Of a stretch of 7,491 bases of DNA, positions 1 to 7,239 are shown one piece after another. The position numbers and the translations under genes were made by a program. Position 1 is the first letter of the stretch, and each line of letters opens with the position of its first letter. Below the pieces are notes generated by a model that was given only the letters and a program-made list of their open reading frames with translations, was not told the origin of the DNA and did no database searches. Origin of the DNA: Gammaproteobacteria bacterium. Lineage in GTDB: Bacteria; Pseudomonadota; Gammaproteobacteria; Pseudomonadales; Pseudohongiellaceae. Where the stretch lies: contig JAESUT010000053.1 in NCBI GenBank assembly GCA_016762995.1, positions 1 to 7,491 of the forward strand, given 5' to 3'.

Positions 1-1145
1 AGGCTACGGTTGAGCTGCGAAAGCGCTATTACCGGACACTCGAACTCGCGTGCCATCAACTTCAAGGATCGTGATATCTCGGAGATCTCGCCGACGCGAT
101 TATCGCCAAAGCCTTTGATCTGCATGAGTTGCAAATAGTCCACTACCACCATGCCCAGGTTGCCATGCTCGCGCACAATTCTACGTGCCCGCGCACGCAT
201 CTCCATCGGACTCAGTGCAGCACTGTCGTCGATGAAAAGAGGTCGGTCTTTGAGTTTCGCTACGGCGTTATTGAAGCTCGGCCAGTCTTCTTCAGTGAGT
301 TTTCCACTACGCAGCTTGGTCTGATCTAGCTTGCCGATGGAAGAGAGCATACGAAAGATAAGGCTCTGTGCCGGCATCTCGAGGCTAAAGACCAGTACTG
401 GCTGGTCCGTGTTCATCACCGCATGCTCAACCAGGTTCATGGCAAATGCCGTCTTACCCATCGATGGTCTTCCGGCGACTATCACTAAATCCGATTTTTG
501 CCAGCCCGAGGTCATCTCATCAAGGTCGGTAAAGCCGGTGGACAGGCCCGTAAGACTGCCATCCATGCCAGCGAGTTCATCGATCCTATCCACGGCCTTG
601 CTGAGCAATGGATTAATCGGGACGGGACCCTGATCCTGTGGTCGCTCATCCGCAATACTAAAGACTTCTTGCTCTGCCTCGTCCAAAACGACGGCGGCCT
701 TCTTGCCCCCGGTGTTGTAACCGCTGTTGGCTATACCATTGGCGACACTGATCAGGCGACGCAGGATCGCCCGCTCGCGGATAATCTCGGCGTAGGCCTG
801 TATATTCGCTGTGCCTCTGGCGTTGTCTGTTAATTCGCCCAAATACTCGATACCGCCAGCATTGGCTAATTCGTTCAGGCTATTGAGGGACTCCACCAAT
901 GTCACCACATCGATAGGACTACTAGCCTCACTCTGCTGTGACATCACGCGGTAGATAATCTGATGCTCAGGGCGATAGAAATCTTCAGGAAGAAGCACAT
1001 CTGCCAGATTGTCCCATTCTGTATTGTCCAACATCAGACCGCCCAATACCGCCTGCTCCGCATCAACCGAATGGGGGGGCACTTTCAGCGCCGCTACATT
1101 GTTAGTTTCGCGGTTCTGGGGACTATAAGGGGTATCGAAAGACAT
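1..1145 (-). CDS. dnaB: Replicative DNA helicase DnaB (partial, C-terminus off the left edge)
   Basis: DnaB is the hexameric ring helicase that unwinds DNA 5'-3' at the replication fork and binds DnaG primase and the helicase loader. I translated 381 codons from the ATG at 1145; the family is about 460-470 residues, so roughly the last 80-90 are missing. The N-terminal domain begins near residue 22 (VPPHSVDAEQAVLGGL). The RecA-like domain shows Walker A GRPSMGKT (about 225-232, K231), the catalytic glutamate in FSLEMP (E256), Walker B VVVDYLQL (about 333-340, D336) and the ALSQLNR sensor motif (374-380). No frameshift or stop is seen. The ATG has no clear Shine-Dalgarno; the leader reads AAGCAGAAATAAACG. 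A terminator separates the gene from rplI, so dnaB probably has its own promoter, but I could not find a convincing one between 1146 and 1200. Confidence 0.97.
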   Translation of the reverse strand, partial: MSFDTPYSPQNRETNNVAALKVPPHSVDAEQAVLGGLMLDNTEWDNLADVLLPEDFYRPEHQIIYRVMSQQSEASSPIDVVTLVESLNSLNELANAGGIEYLGELTDNARGTANIQAYAEIIRERAILRRLISVANGIANSGYNTGGKKAAVVLDEAEQEVFSIADERPQDQGPVPINPLLSKAVDRIDELAGMDGSLTGLSTGFTDLDEMTSGWQKSDLVIVAGRPSMGKTAFAMNLVEHAVMNTDQPVLVFSLEMPAQSLIFRMLSSIGKLDQTKLRSGKLTEEDWPSFNNAVAKLKDRPLFIDDSAALSPMEMRARARRIVREHGNLGMVVVDYLQLMQIKGFGDNRVGEISEISRSLKLMAREFECPVIALSQLNRS

Positions 1146-1201
1146 CGTTTATTTCTGCTTGTACTAATATTTGTACTTTTGATAATACTGGAATTTCGGC
1201 G

Positions 1202-1234
1202 AAAAAAAACACCATCTGAGCTAACAGATAGCGT
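1202..1234 (-). terminator. Intrinsic terminator between rplI and dnaB
   Basis: Read on the minus strand, bases 1234-1209 form a 10-bp stem with two G-U wobbles: arms 1225-1234 and 1209-1218, with core ATCTG/CAGAT and a 6-nt loop. An uninterrupted run of eight T (1209-1202) follows. This is a classic Rho-independent terminator about 50 nt beyond the rplI stop, and it should end the rpsF-rplI transcript. On the plus strand the stem is also followed by six T (1234-1239), but there the two wobbles become A-C mismatches, so termination in that direction would be weaker. Confidence 0.8.
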
Positions 1235-1286
1235 TTTTTGAAAACTAATTAGCCAAAGCCTAGAAACAGCCTAGAATGACTCAGTC

Positions 1287-1847
1287 TTAGTCTTCCTTTG
1301 TCTCTTCCTCGGCTGCATCCGCTGCAGCCTTTTCAGCGGCCTCGGCCTCGATGATCTCTTCGATCATGCTGCCATCTGCGCTAATGTCTGCGGCAGCATC
1401 AAGACCCTGAACTGCAAGTTTGATAGTCGCCGTAACTTCGTAGCCAAGATCCAACACGACCTCAAAGCTGCCCAGCTCGCGAATAACACCGTTTGGCAGC
1501 AATACTTCTGCCTTAGTGATATCGGACCCGCACTGCTCATTCAAAGCATCTGCAATATTCTGAGTACCCACTGAGCCGAATAGCTTGCCTTCATCGCTCG
1601 CATTGACCCGCATGTTAAGCGCAACATCAGCAACGACTTTCTGACGCTTCTGCGCTGCGGCAACATTCGAATCGTGAGCGGCCATTAGCTCTGCTCTACG
1701 GCTGTCAAAGTCAGCTAAATTTTGTTTTGACGCAGGTATTGCCTTTCCCTTCGGGAACAAGAAGTTGCGTGCAAAACCAGATTTCACGGTGGCGGTATCG
1801 CCGATTTCACCCAGATTTGCCATTTTTTCAAGCAAGATAACGTTCAT
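1287..1847 (-). CDS. rplI: 50S ribosomal protein L9 with acidic C-terminal extension
   Basis: L9 binds 23S rRNA near the L1 stalk and reaches from the 50S subunit through a long central helix; it influences reading-frame maintenance. The N-terminal domain (about residues 1-40) matches the family closely: MNVILLEKMANLGEIGDTATVK, then GFARNFLFPKGKA. The helix (about 41-75) and C-terminal domain (about 76-147, with GKLFGSVGTQNIADAL) follow. At 186 residues it is longer than E. coli L9 (149). The extra part, about 149-186, is rich in Ala, Glu and Asp (14 acidic residues) and lacks the L9 fold. A strong Shine-Dalgarno, GAGGAAG (within 1853-1859), sits just upstream of the ATG and fixes the start. 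It is the last gene before the terminator and follows the membrane-protein gene by 60 bp. Confidence 0.98.
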   Translation of the reverse strand: MNVILLEKMANLGEIGDTATVKSGFARNFLFPKGKAIPASKQNLADFDSRRAELMAAHDSNVAAAQKRQKVVADVALNMRVNASDEGKLFGSVGTQNIADALNEQCGSDITKAEVLLPNGVIRELGSFEVVLDLGYEVTATIKLAVQGLDAAADISADGSMIEEIIEAEAAEKAAADAAEEETKED

Positions 1848-1907
1848 TGGTTCTTCCTCATCTCTAATTCTTTTCTGGCACTTAACGCCAATGCTTCATT
1901 CTGTTTA

Positions 1908-2747
1908 TTACGCCGGCTTTTGCAAGCGCGTTCTAAAATCGTACCAGCTATCTAACAGTGCAAGCAGCACGATCATATTCGCTATTATTGGCAACACGAT
2001 TACCGCATACAACACCGCTAACCAAAGGCCCGATAACTTCTTTGCCGCTACCACTGCATGTATCAGGGCAAGCCCGGAAAACATCAGCGGTAAAACCAAA
2101 TACAGCATCCAACTCTGCGGGATGAGTATTTCAAAATTTGCCAGCATCATTAAGCTGACTAGAAACAGCCCTGCTTTCTGCTCTACCCGGAGTCCATGGA
2201 ATTCTTTTTGAAATCCACCGGGATTGTACAGCGCAGCCTGCATCCAGCGAGCCAGCATCAACAGGACTATGGCGAGAAACATATAGATCGCGCCCATAAA
2301 GCTGGTCATAACATTTCTTAGCGAATCCAGTTGCTCGCCTTGTATGCCATTTGCATCGAAGTAGGGCTGCATCTGAAAAAAGATCAAATCCAACACTGCC
2401 GGCTGCAAACGCAAATAAATCTCTACGCAAACGCCAACGGCGATTGCGCCTAGCAAGGTATATTCCCAGGACTCTGTTGCTCTGAGAAGCCCTGCCAATC
2501 CAGTAATTCCCAACAACATAATCAAGGGAACCGGATCGCCAGCCATGGCCCACCCTCCTATCGGAAGAATGGCCCAAACTAAAACCCGCGTAGCCTCGTT
2601 CAAGCCCTTACGTAATACGACTAAGCCAACAACTACCGGACTTAGAAAATTTACGAGTGGTATCAGGCCTAATAGCAGCACTGCCATTATGGCCTGCTTG
2701 CGTCCCTTCATTACGAATTCAGCAAGGCCGCGCATGGTTAGTACCAT
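1908..2747 (-). CDS. Polytopic inner-membrane protein, probable DUF2232 (YybS-like) family
   Basis: A 279-residue hydrophobic protein with about eight predicted membrane segments, roughly at residues 18-47, 54-70, 73-90, 95-115, 147-169, 191-208, 212-234 and 238-266. The main loop is at about 116-146 and a shorter one, with a KEFHGLRVEQK stretch, is near 180-191. I see no catalytic motif. The assignment to DUF2232 is by membrane architecture and gene position: a protein of this kind lies between rpsR and rplI in Pseudomonas-type genomes, and Bacillus yybS lies near rplI-dnaC. Function is unknown; the location suggests co-expression with S6, S18 and L9. Its ATG directly follows the rpsR stop (TAAATG), with a weak AGG about 6 bases upstream. 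A second in-frame ATG at 2735 (MRGLAEFVMKGR) is a real alternative start, and as I recall the Pseudomonas homologue begins similarly. Confidence 0.78.
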   Translation of the reverse strand: MVLTMRGLAEFVMKGRKQAIMAVLLLGLIPLVNFLSPVVVGLVVLRKGLNEATRVLVWAILPIGGWAMAGDPVPLIMLLGITGLAGLLRATESWEYTLLGAIAVGVCVEIYLRLQPAVLDLIFFQMQPYFDANGIQGEQLDSLRNVMTSFMGAIYMFLAIVLLMLARWMQAALYNPGGFQKEFHGLRVEQKAGLFLVSLMMLANFEILIPQSWMLYLVLPLMFSGLALIHAVVAAKKLSGLWLAVLYAVIVLPIIANMIVLLALLDSWYDFRTRLQKPA

Positions 2748-2978
2748 TTAAACCTGATGACTATCCGTATAAGGAATCAACGCCAAGTAGCGAGCACGCT
2801 TAATTGCAGTTGAGAGCTGACGCTGATAACGAGCCTTCGTGCCTGTGATTCTGCTAGGGACAATCTTGCCCGTCTCAGAAACATACGCTTTCAAGGTTTC
2901 AAGATCTTTGTAATCTATTTGTACTGTGCCTTCTGCCGTGAATTTGCAGAATTTACGTCGTCTAAAATAACGAGCCAT
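2748..2978 (-). CDS. rpsR: 30S ribosomal protein S18
   Basis: S18 forms a heterodimer with S6 on the platform of the 30S subunit, binding the central domain of 16S rRNA. The 76-residue product matches the family along its whole length (E. coli 75): [17 protein letters not shown] at the N-terminus, [19 protein letters not shown] in the middle, and [20 protein letters not shown] followed by [12 protein letters not shown] at the end. The single cysteine C11 is present in the usual place, and it is not a zinc-ribbon paralogue. An AGGAT Shine-Dalgarno lies 7 bases before the ATG. The gene follows rpsF by 62 bp and touches the next gene at its stop codon, which suggests translational coupling. Confidence 0.99.
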   Translation of the reverse strand: MARYFRRRKFCKFTAEGTVQIDYKDLETLKAYVSETGKIVPSRITGTKARYQRQLSTAIKRARYLALIPYTDSHQV

Positions 2979-3040
2979 AATTTTTATCCTGTCTATCTAT
3001 CTCTATTCTTTCTAGGAAAGGGTTTGGAAGTTGCAGTGAC

Positions 3041-3595
3041 TTAGTCCTGCTTCTTCTCTTCAGCTTTAGGAGCCGCAGCTTCTTCAGCTGGTGCTTCTTC
3101 AGCAGCTGCAGGAGTTTCCTCTACAGCAGGAGCCTCTTCAGCAGGAGCTTCTTCTACAGGAGCGGCTGCTTCTTCCGCGGCTTTCGCTGCGGCTGCTTTG
3201 GCTGCCGACGCTGCTGCTGCATCATCTTCCATCTTGCGCTTCTGCTCAGCACGCTGCTTGCGCTCTTTGCCTTCGCGCTCGCCTTTCAGAATAAAAGTTT
3301 CTTCCGTTACAGGCGCCTTAGTCTTAATAACCAGGTTACGGATAACCGCGTCATTAAAGCGAAATAGAGTAGTAAGTTCTTCCAAAGCCTCGCCGTTACA
3401 CTCGATGTTCATGAGTACGTAGTGCGCTTTGTGGATTTTGTTTATTGGGTAGGCGAGTTGGCGTCTGCCCCAGTCTTCCAATCGGTGAATCTGACCACCG
3501 CTGTCATTCATCAACTGAGTATAGCGCTCGATCATCCCTGAGACCTGTTCTGACTGGTCGGGATGCACCAAGAATACAATTTCATAGTGTCTCAT
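3041..3595 (-). CDS. rpsF: 30S ribosomal protein S6 with long Ala/Glu/Pro C-terminal tail
   Basis: S6 binds S18 and the central domain of 16S rRNA. Residues 1 to about 100 form the S6 fold, with conserved segments [44 protein letters not shown] and [21 protein letters not shown]. The protein is 184 residues, against about 131-135 in E. coli. After a charged linker rich in Lys, Arg and Glu (about 104-125) comes an Ala/Glu/Pro low-complexity tail (about 126-184) with an imperfect 18-residue repeat (EEAPAEEA at 148-155 and 166-173). It ends in EEKKQD, not in the Glu-Glu that RimK extends in E. coli S6. AAGGAG at 3601-3606, six bases from the ATG, fixes the start. It is the first gene of the ribosomal-protein unit. 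No priB or ssb gene lies between rpsF and rpsR. Confidence 0.98.
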   Translation of the reverse strand: MRHYEIVFLVHPDQSEQVSGMIERYTQLMNDSGGQIHRLEDWGRRQLAYPINKIHKAHYVLMNIECNGEALEELTTLFRFNDAVIRNLVIKTKAPVTEETFILKGEREGKERKQRAEQKRKMEDDAAAASAAKAAAAKAAEEAAAPVEEAPAEEAPAVEETPAAAEEAPAEEAAAPKAEEKKQD

Positions 3596-3618
3596 AGAGA
3601 CTCCTTCTGGGTTAATGC

Positions 3619-3646
3619 CTTCCTCAGCACTGATGTGCGCGGTAAG
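3619..3646 (-). promoter_or_regulatory. Candidate S6:S18 autoregulatory leader motif of the rpsF mRNA
   Basis: Read on the minus strand, the leader folds as an outer CTT/AAG stem, an internal loop that contains CCG on the 5' side, and an inner GCAC/GTGC stem with an ATCA loop. It ends 23 bases before the rpsF ATG. The known S6:S18 leader found upstream of rpsF in many bacteria is a hairpin with an unpaired CCG that mimics the S18-S6 site in 16S rRNA. Position and the CCG bulge agree with that; I have not matched it to a covariance model. Binding of excess S6-S18 complex would repress the operon. Confidence 0.55.
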
Positions 3647-3662
3647 ACAAGGAGTTATGTAG

Positions 3663-3681
3663 CTACGGGAACTAGCCCCGC
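3663..3681 (-). other. Hairpin in the rpsF leader
   Basis: On the minus strand the bases TGCGGGG and TCCCGTA pair over 7 bp, with two G-U wobbles, around a CTAGT loop. There is no T-run after it, so it is not a terminator. It lies between the candidate promoter and the S6:S18-like motif, inside the expected 5' UTR. Its role is unknown; it may simply stabilise the transcript end. Confidence 0.35.
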
Positions 3682-3699
3682 AGATAAAAACGAGGGGGA

Positions 3700-3728
3700 A
3701 TTCTAGGGATTCTACGTGGGGGATGCAA
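3700..3728 (-). promoter_or_regulatory. Candidate sigma-70 promoter for the rpsF operon
   Basis: On the minus strand, TTGCAT (3728-3723) is followed after exactly 17 bp by TAGAAT (3705-3700), which matches the -10 consensus at 5 of 6 positions. The -35 match is poor. The downstream discriminator is C-rich (TCCCCC), as often seen in growth-rate-regulated ribosomal promoters. A second TAGAAT (3714-3709) lies 9 bp upstream and could be an alternative -10. Transcription would start near 3693, giving a leader of about 100 nt. Confidence 0.45.
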
Positions 3729-3823
3729 GCTTTAGTGATGCTTCGAGAGAGCTATTCACAGAAAATTGGCCATTTTTGCCTATTTTATTGCTCGCGGCCC
3801 GACTAGCACCTATAACTTGCCAC

Positions 3824-4600
3824 CTAAGCCGTACTAATATTCCGCTGCCTTTGAGCCTCATACAGGCAGACGCCCGTCGCCACAGACACGTTTAAACTGC
3901 TGAGAGCGCCCGCCATGGGGATAGATATCAGAAAATCGCAGCTCTTGTGAGTCAACCGGCGCAGGCCGCTGCCCTCCGAGCCCATGATCAGCGCTATCGC
4001 GCCGCCTAAATCTTGATCATAGAGGGAGCTGTCAGCCTGGTCGGCGGCACCTACAAGCCAGATGCCCTCTTCCTTCAGCTTGTCCAAACATCGAGCTAGG
4101 TTCGTCACCGTGGCGAGATTGACCGTCTCAGCTGCCCCGCAAGCCACCTTGCGCACTGTGGCGTTCAAGCTCGCGGAGTTATCCTTAGGGATGATCACGG
4201 CATCGACGCCCGCCGCATCCGCGCTGCGTATGCATGCCCCTAGGTTATGAGGATCGGTAACACCATCCAGTATCAACAATAAAGGTGGATGGTCTAGGCC
4301 CTTCAGCAACTCGAACAGGCCTTTTTCTGACAGAGTGCTGTTTTCGAAGTCCGCGACGGCAGCGACACCCTGGTGCACGCCTTCAAATTCTCTCTCGAAG
4401 GCTTCCTTGCTAAGCTCTTCTACCGCGACATTCGCAGCAGCCGCTTGTTCCCGAATGTCACTGATACGTTTGTCGTTTCGGCCGCTCTGAATTAGCAGCC
4501 GCTTTATTTTCTCCGGCCGCTGAGCAAGTAACTCGGAGACCGCATGAATGCCGATAACTTTTTCCTGATTGTCTAGCTTGTTCTTCATTGTGATCGTCAC
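3824..4600 (-). CDS. rlmB: 23S rRNA (guanosine-2'-O-)-methyltransferase RlmB
   Basis: RlmB uses S-adenosylmethionine to methylate the 2'-O of G2251 in the peptidyl-transferase P-loop of 23S rRNA. The protein has 258 codons (E. coli 243). An N-terminal L30e-like substrate-binding domain covers about residues 13-85 (VIGIHAVSELL, then GVHQGVAA). The SPOUT knot domain follows with its three motifs: DPHNLGACIRSADAAGV (motif 1, with catalytic Asn and Arg), IALIMGSEGSGLRRL (motif 2) and ISIPMAGALSSLNVSVATGV (motif 3). The farthest start is a GTG at 4600 with GAGAG (4603-4607) upstream. An ATG at 4588 (MKNKLDNQEKV) lacks a nearby Shine-Dalgarno but is possible, and it would shorten the protein by four residues. 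The gene starts 8 bp after the rnr stop, so the two are almost certainly cotranscribed. I see no good terminator after it, so read-through into rpsF is possible. Confidence 0.96.
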   Translation of the reverse strand: MTITMKNKLDNQEKVIGIHAVSELLAQRPEKIKRLLIQSGRNDKRISDIREQAAAANVAVEELSKEAFEREFEGVHQGVAAVADFENSTLSEKGLFELLKGLDHPPLLLILDGVTDPHNLGACIRSADAAGVDAVIIPKDNSASLNATVRKVACGAAETVNLATVTNLARCLDKLKEEGIWLVGAADQADSSLYDQDLGGAIALIMGSEGSGLRRLTHKSCDFLISIPMAGALSSLNVSVATGVCLYEAQRQRNISTA

Positions 4601-4608
4601 GGCTCTCG

Positions 4609-7146
4609 TTATGCTTTGGGCTTCGCATTCGGTTTCTTGCTGCGTCTAGCCGAAGGTTTCTTTTTGGGTTTCGCTGTTGAAGTGTTTTTTCCCGAGTCTG
4701 GGTTTTTTGTGCCAGTGACTTTACCTTTCCCAGGCTTAGACTCCGCTGTCGCTTGACGCTTCTTGTGCTTCAATTTCTTAGAAGGCTTCGGCTTTTTCGT
4801 GGAATCTGTTTTCTTCTTAGTGTATTTTTCTTTCTTCGACTGCGCTTTTTTAGATTCCTTCTTTTTTGCTTTCGTCTTGCCGAAATTTTTGGCCGACTGC
4901 TTCAAGCCAACCATCTGTAGATCGATCTTCTTCTCATCCAAATCAACGCGCACAACTTTAACTTCAACGCTGTCACCGAGACGATAGGTCTTCTGGCTGC
5001 GCTCTCCACTCAGACAATGATGCACTGGGTCGAAGTGGTAGTAATCGTTGCTAAGTTCGCTGATATGCACCAAGCCTTCGACGTAAATTTCATTTAGCTC
5101 AACAAACAAACCAAAACTCGTCACCGAGGTGACAGTACCGATGAACTCGTCCCCCACTCGGTCCTGCATGTATTCACATTTAAGCGCATCGATAACGCTG
5201 TAGCTCGCCGCATCAGCCCGGCGTTCAGAAGTGGAACAGATCACACCCAGCTCGACCATCTGTTTTAAGTCGAATGGGTAAATTGCCTTCTTCGGAAGAT
5301 CTGCAGCTCCCGGTTGCTTCTTAACATGAGCCCCTGGCTTGTTACGAATTAGGTAACGAATGGCACGGTGCACCAACAGGTCAGGATAACGACGAATGGG
5401 CGAGGTGAAGTGAGCATAGGCCTCATAACCCAAACCGAAGTGTCCTAAATTCTCTGGCTGATAGACGGCCTGCATCAGGGAACGAATCAACATCGTCTGC
5501 AACAAAATACGGTCAGGCCGGCCCGCCATCTGCTTCAGTACATACTGGTAGTCTCCGGGCTCTGGCTTGTCTCCGCCCGGTAAATGCAGACCCAACTCCT
5601 TGAGGAACAAGCGTAGATTATCTAGCTTGGCCGGATTCGGACCTTCATGTACGCGATACAGAACGGGCAGTTTAGAGTCTTCCAATAAGCGCGCCGCAGC
5701 CACGTTCGCGCACAGCATGCATTCTTCGATCAAGCGATGCGCGTCATTGCGATACACCGGAACGATCTCTCGTATCTTCCTGTCTTCGCCGAATACGATG
5801 CGCGTTTCTGTCGTATCGAAGTCCATGGCGCCGCCGTTATCTCTCACGACTCTTAGCGCATGAAATAAAGAATACAAGCTCTCGAAATGCTCAATAAGGG
5901 ACTCGTGACGCTTCTTAATAGTTGCCTGTATACTCTTCTGAGCATCGCTTTCTGCAGGCTCAATGATGTCGGAGACTTCGTTGTACGTCATGCGTGCATG
6001 GGAATGAATAACCGCCTCATAAAACTTGTAGCCAGTCATCTCGCCACTTTCCGCGATTTCCATCTCGCACACCATAGTCAGCCTGTCGACCTTGGGCTTC
6101 AGTGAGCAGAGCCCATTGGAAAGCTTTTCCGGCAACATCGGAATCACGTGACCTGGAAAATAGACAGAGGTAGCTCGCGCGATAGCTTCTTCATCTAACG
6201 CGCTGCCGATCTTCACGTAATGAGAGACATCGGCTATCGCAACAAAGAGTGTCCAGCCGCCCTCTTTATGTCGACGTGCAAACACTGCATCGTCGAAATC
6301 CTTCGCGTCTTCGCCGTCAATGGTAACGAAGGGAATGTCTCTAAGATCGGCCCGGCCCTGATACTCCTTCTCAGCAATTTCTTCGGAGAAACGACTTGTT
6401 TCCTTCTCCACATCGCTAGGCCAAACATGGGGAATATCGTGACTGCGTACGGCCACTTCTATTTCCAATCCAGGGGTGGTGCTATCACCTAAGACTTCGA
6501 CAATCTTCGCGATCGCCTTGCGTCGCCTGCTCGGATATTCGGTAATCTCTGCAACGACAAACTGACCATCCTCGGCATTTCCTGCATGCTGATCGGGAAT
6601 CAGGATCTCGTGACTCACCCGTTTACTATCGGGAACCAAAATGCCGAATCCGTCTTCACGGTAATAACGTCCTACAATCTGCTCGAAGCGGCGCTTGAGT
6701 ATCTCTACAACCATGCCTTCGCGGCGGCCACGGTTATCGAAGCCGGAGTGTCGCGCGAGCACCTCATCGCCATCGAATAACTTCTCCATCTCTCGCGTAC
6801 CGAGGAACATATCACCGGAGCCGTCTTCAGGAATAAAGAATCCATAGCCGTCTTTATTGCCCTGAATACGGCCCTTGAGCAGGTCCATATGCGCAGGCAG
6901 GCCATATAACCTCCGCCGATTGCTGATGATCTGGCCATCACGACTCATCGCTATCAGTCGCCGACGCAGCGCCTCGATCTGCTCCTCGGAAGTCAATTTC
7001 ATCTGCTCACACAGCGACAGATGTCCGATTGGCTCACCGATTGTCTCTAACAATTCGATTATATATTCCCGGCTGGGAATGGGGTTGGCGTAGTTTTCAG
7101 CCTCGCGCTTAGCGTGAGGGTCTTTAGATTTTGGGGTTTTTGGCAT
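4609..7146 (-). CDS. rnr: Ribonuclease R (3'-5' exoribonuclease) with lysine-rich tail
   Basis: RNase R hydrolyses RNA processively 3' to 5', including structured RNA, and acts in rRNA and mRNA quality control and trans-translation. Domains in order: helix-turn-helix (about 25-85), two cold-shock domains (about 90-150 and 158-218), the RNB catalytic domain (about 265-600) and an S1 domain (about 665-748, GDEFIGTVTSVTSFGLFVEL). The active-site motif TIDGEDAKDFDDAVF is intact; D277, D283, D285 and D286 correspond to the metal-binding aspartates. HFTSPIRRYPDLLVHR (579-594) is also conserved. Residues 751-845 form a basic tail with 35 lysines in 95 residues; such tails help unwind and bind structured RNA in E. 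coli RNase R. The ATG at 7146 is preceded by a pyrimidine-rich stretch (TATCCTTCCTTA) with no Shine-Dalgarno, and no other start lies close. A TATAGT (7183-7178) may be its -10, but no matching -35 was found. Confidence 0.97.
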   Translation of the reverse strand: MPKTPKSKDPHAKREAENYANPIPSREYIIELLETIGEPIGHLSLCEQMKLTSEEQIEALRRRLIAMSRDGQIISNRRRLYGLPAHMDLLKGRIQGNKDGYGFFIPEDGSGDMFLGTREMEKLFDGDEVLARHSGFDNRGRREGMVVEILKRRFEQIVGRYYREDGFGILVPDSKRVSHEILIPDQHAGNAEDGQFVVAEITEYPSRRRKAIAKIVEVLGDSTTPGLEIEVAVRSHDIPHVWPSDVEKETSRFSEEIAEKEYQGRADLRDIPFVTIDGEDAKDFDDAVFARRHKEGGWTLFVAIADVSHYVKIGSALDEEAIARATSVYFPGHVIPMLPEKLSNGLCSLKPKVDRLTMVCEMEIAESGEMTGYKFYEAVIHSHARMTYNEVSDIIEPAESDAQKSIQATIKKRHESLIEHFESLYSLFHALRVVRDNGGAMDFDTTETRIVFGEDRKIREIVPVYRNDAHRLIEECMLCANVAAARLLEDSKLPVLYRVHEGPNPAKLDNLRLFLKELGLHLPGGDKPEPGDYQYVLKQMAGRPDRILLQTMLIRSLMQAVYQPENLGHFGLGYEAYAHFTSPIRRYPDLLVHRAIRYLIRNKPGAHVKKQPGAADLPKKAIYPFDLKQMVELGVICSTSERRADAASYSVIDALKCEYMQDRVGDEFIGTVTSVTSFGLFVELNEIYVEGLVHISELSNDYYHFDPVHHCLSGERSQKTYRLGDSVEVKVVRVDLDEKKIDLQMVGLKQSAKNFGKTKAKKKESKKAQSKKEKYTKKKTDSTKKPKPSKKLKHKKRQATAESKPGKGKVTGTKNPDSGKNTSTAKPKKKPSARRSKKPNAKPKA

Positions 7147-7239
7147 TAAGGAAGGATACTAGAATTAAGAAGGCAGCACTATACACCTAGCGATGTGCAA
7201 AGTATGTGACTGTGGCCGCTAGGAACTGCACAAACCACA

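Noticed and set aside
129..1241. Several plus-strand open frames opposite dnaB
   Set aside because: The minus strand encodes an intact DnaB with all motifs through 1-1145; these are shadow frames.
1876..1890. TGGCG/TGCCA hairpin between the membrane-protein gene and rplI
   Set aside because: The 5-bp stem (one G-U) is followed by a purine stretch, not a T-run, so it is unlikely to be a terminator; too small to call otherwise.
2131..2577. 148-codon minus-strand frame inside the membrane-protein gene
   Set aside because: It overlaps a longer frame with clear membrane segments and operon context; its own product has no recognisable fold.
3729..3823. Terminator after rlmB
   Set aside because: Only weak AT-rich dyads such as AAAAT/ATTTT around GGCCA were found, with no stable GC stem followed by T residues.
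4763..4987. Plus-strand open frame with a Phe-rich product opposite the rnr tail
   Set aside because: It is the antisense of the lysine-rich tail (AAA/AAG codons read as TTT/CTT), and no ribosome-binding site or family resemblance is seen.
7178..7200. rnr promoter made of TTGCAC and TATAGT on the minus strand
   Set aside because: The spacer is only 11 bp, far too short for sigma-70, and no -35 is present at 16-18 bp.
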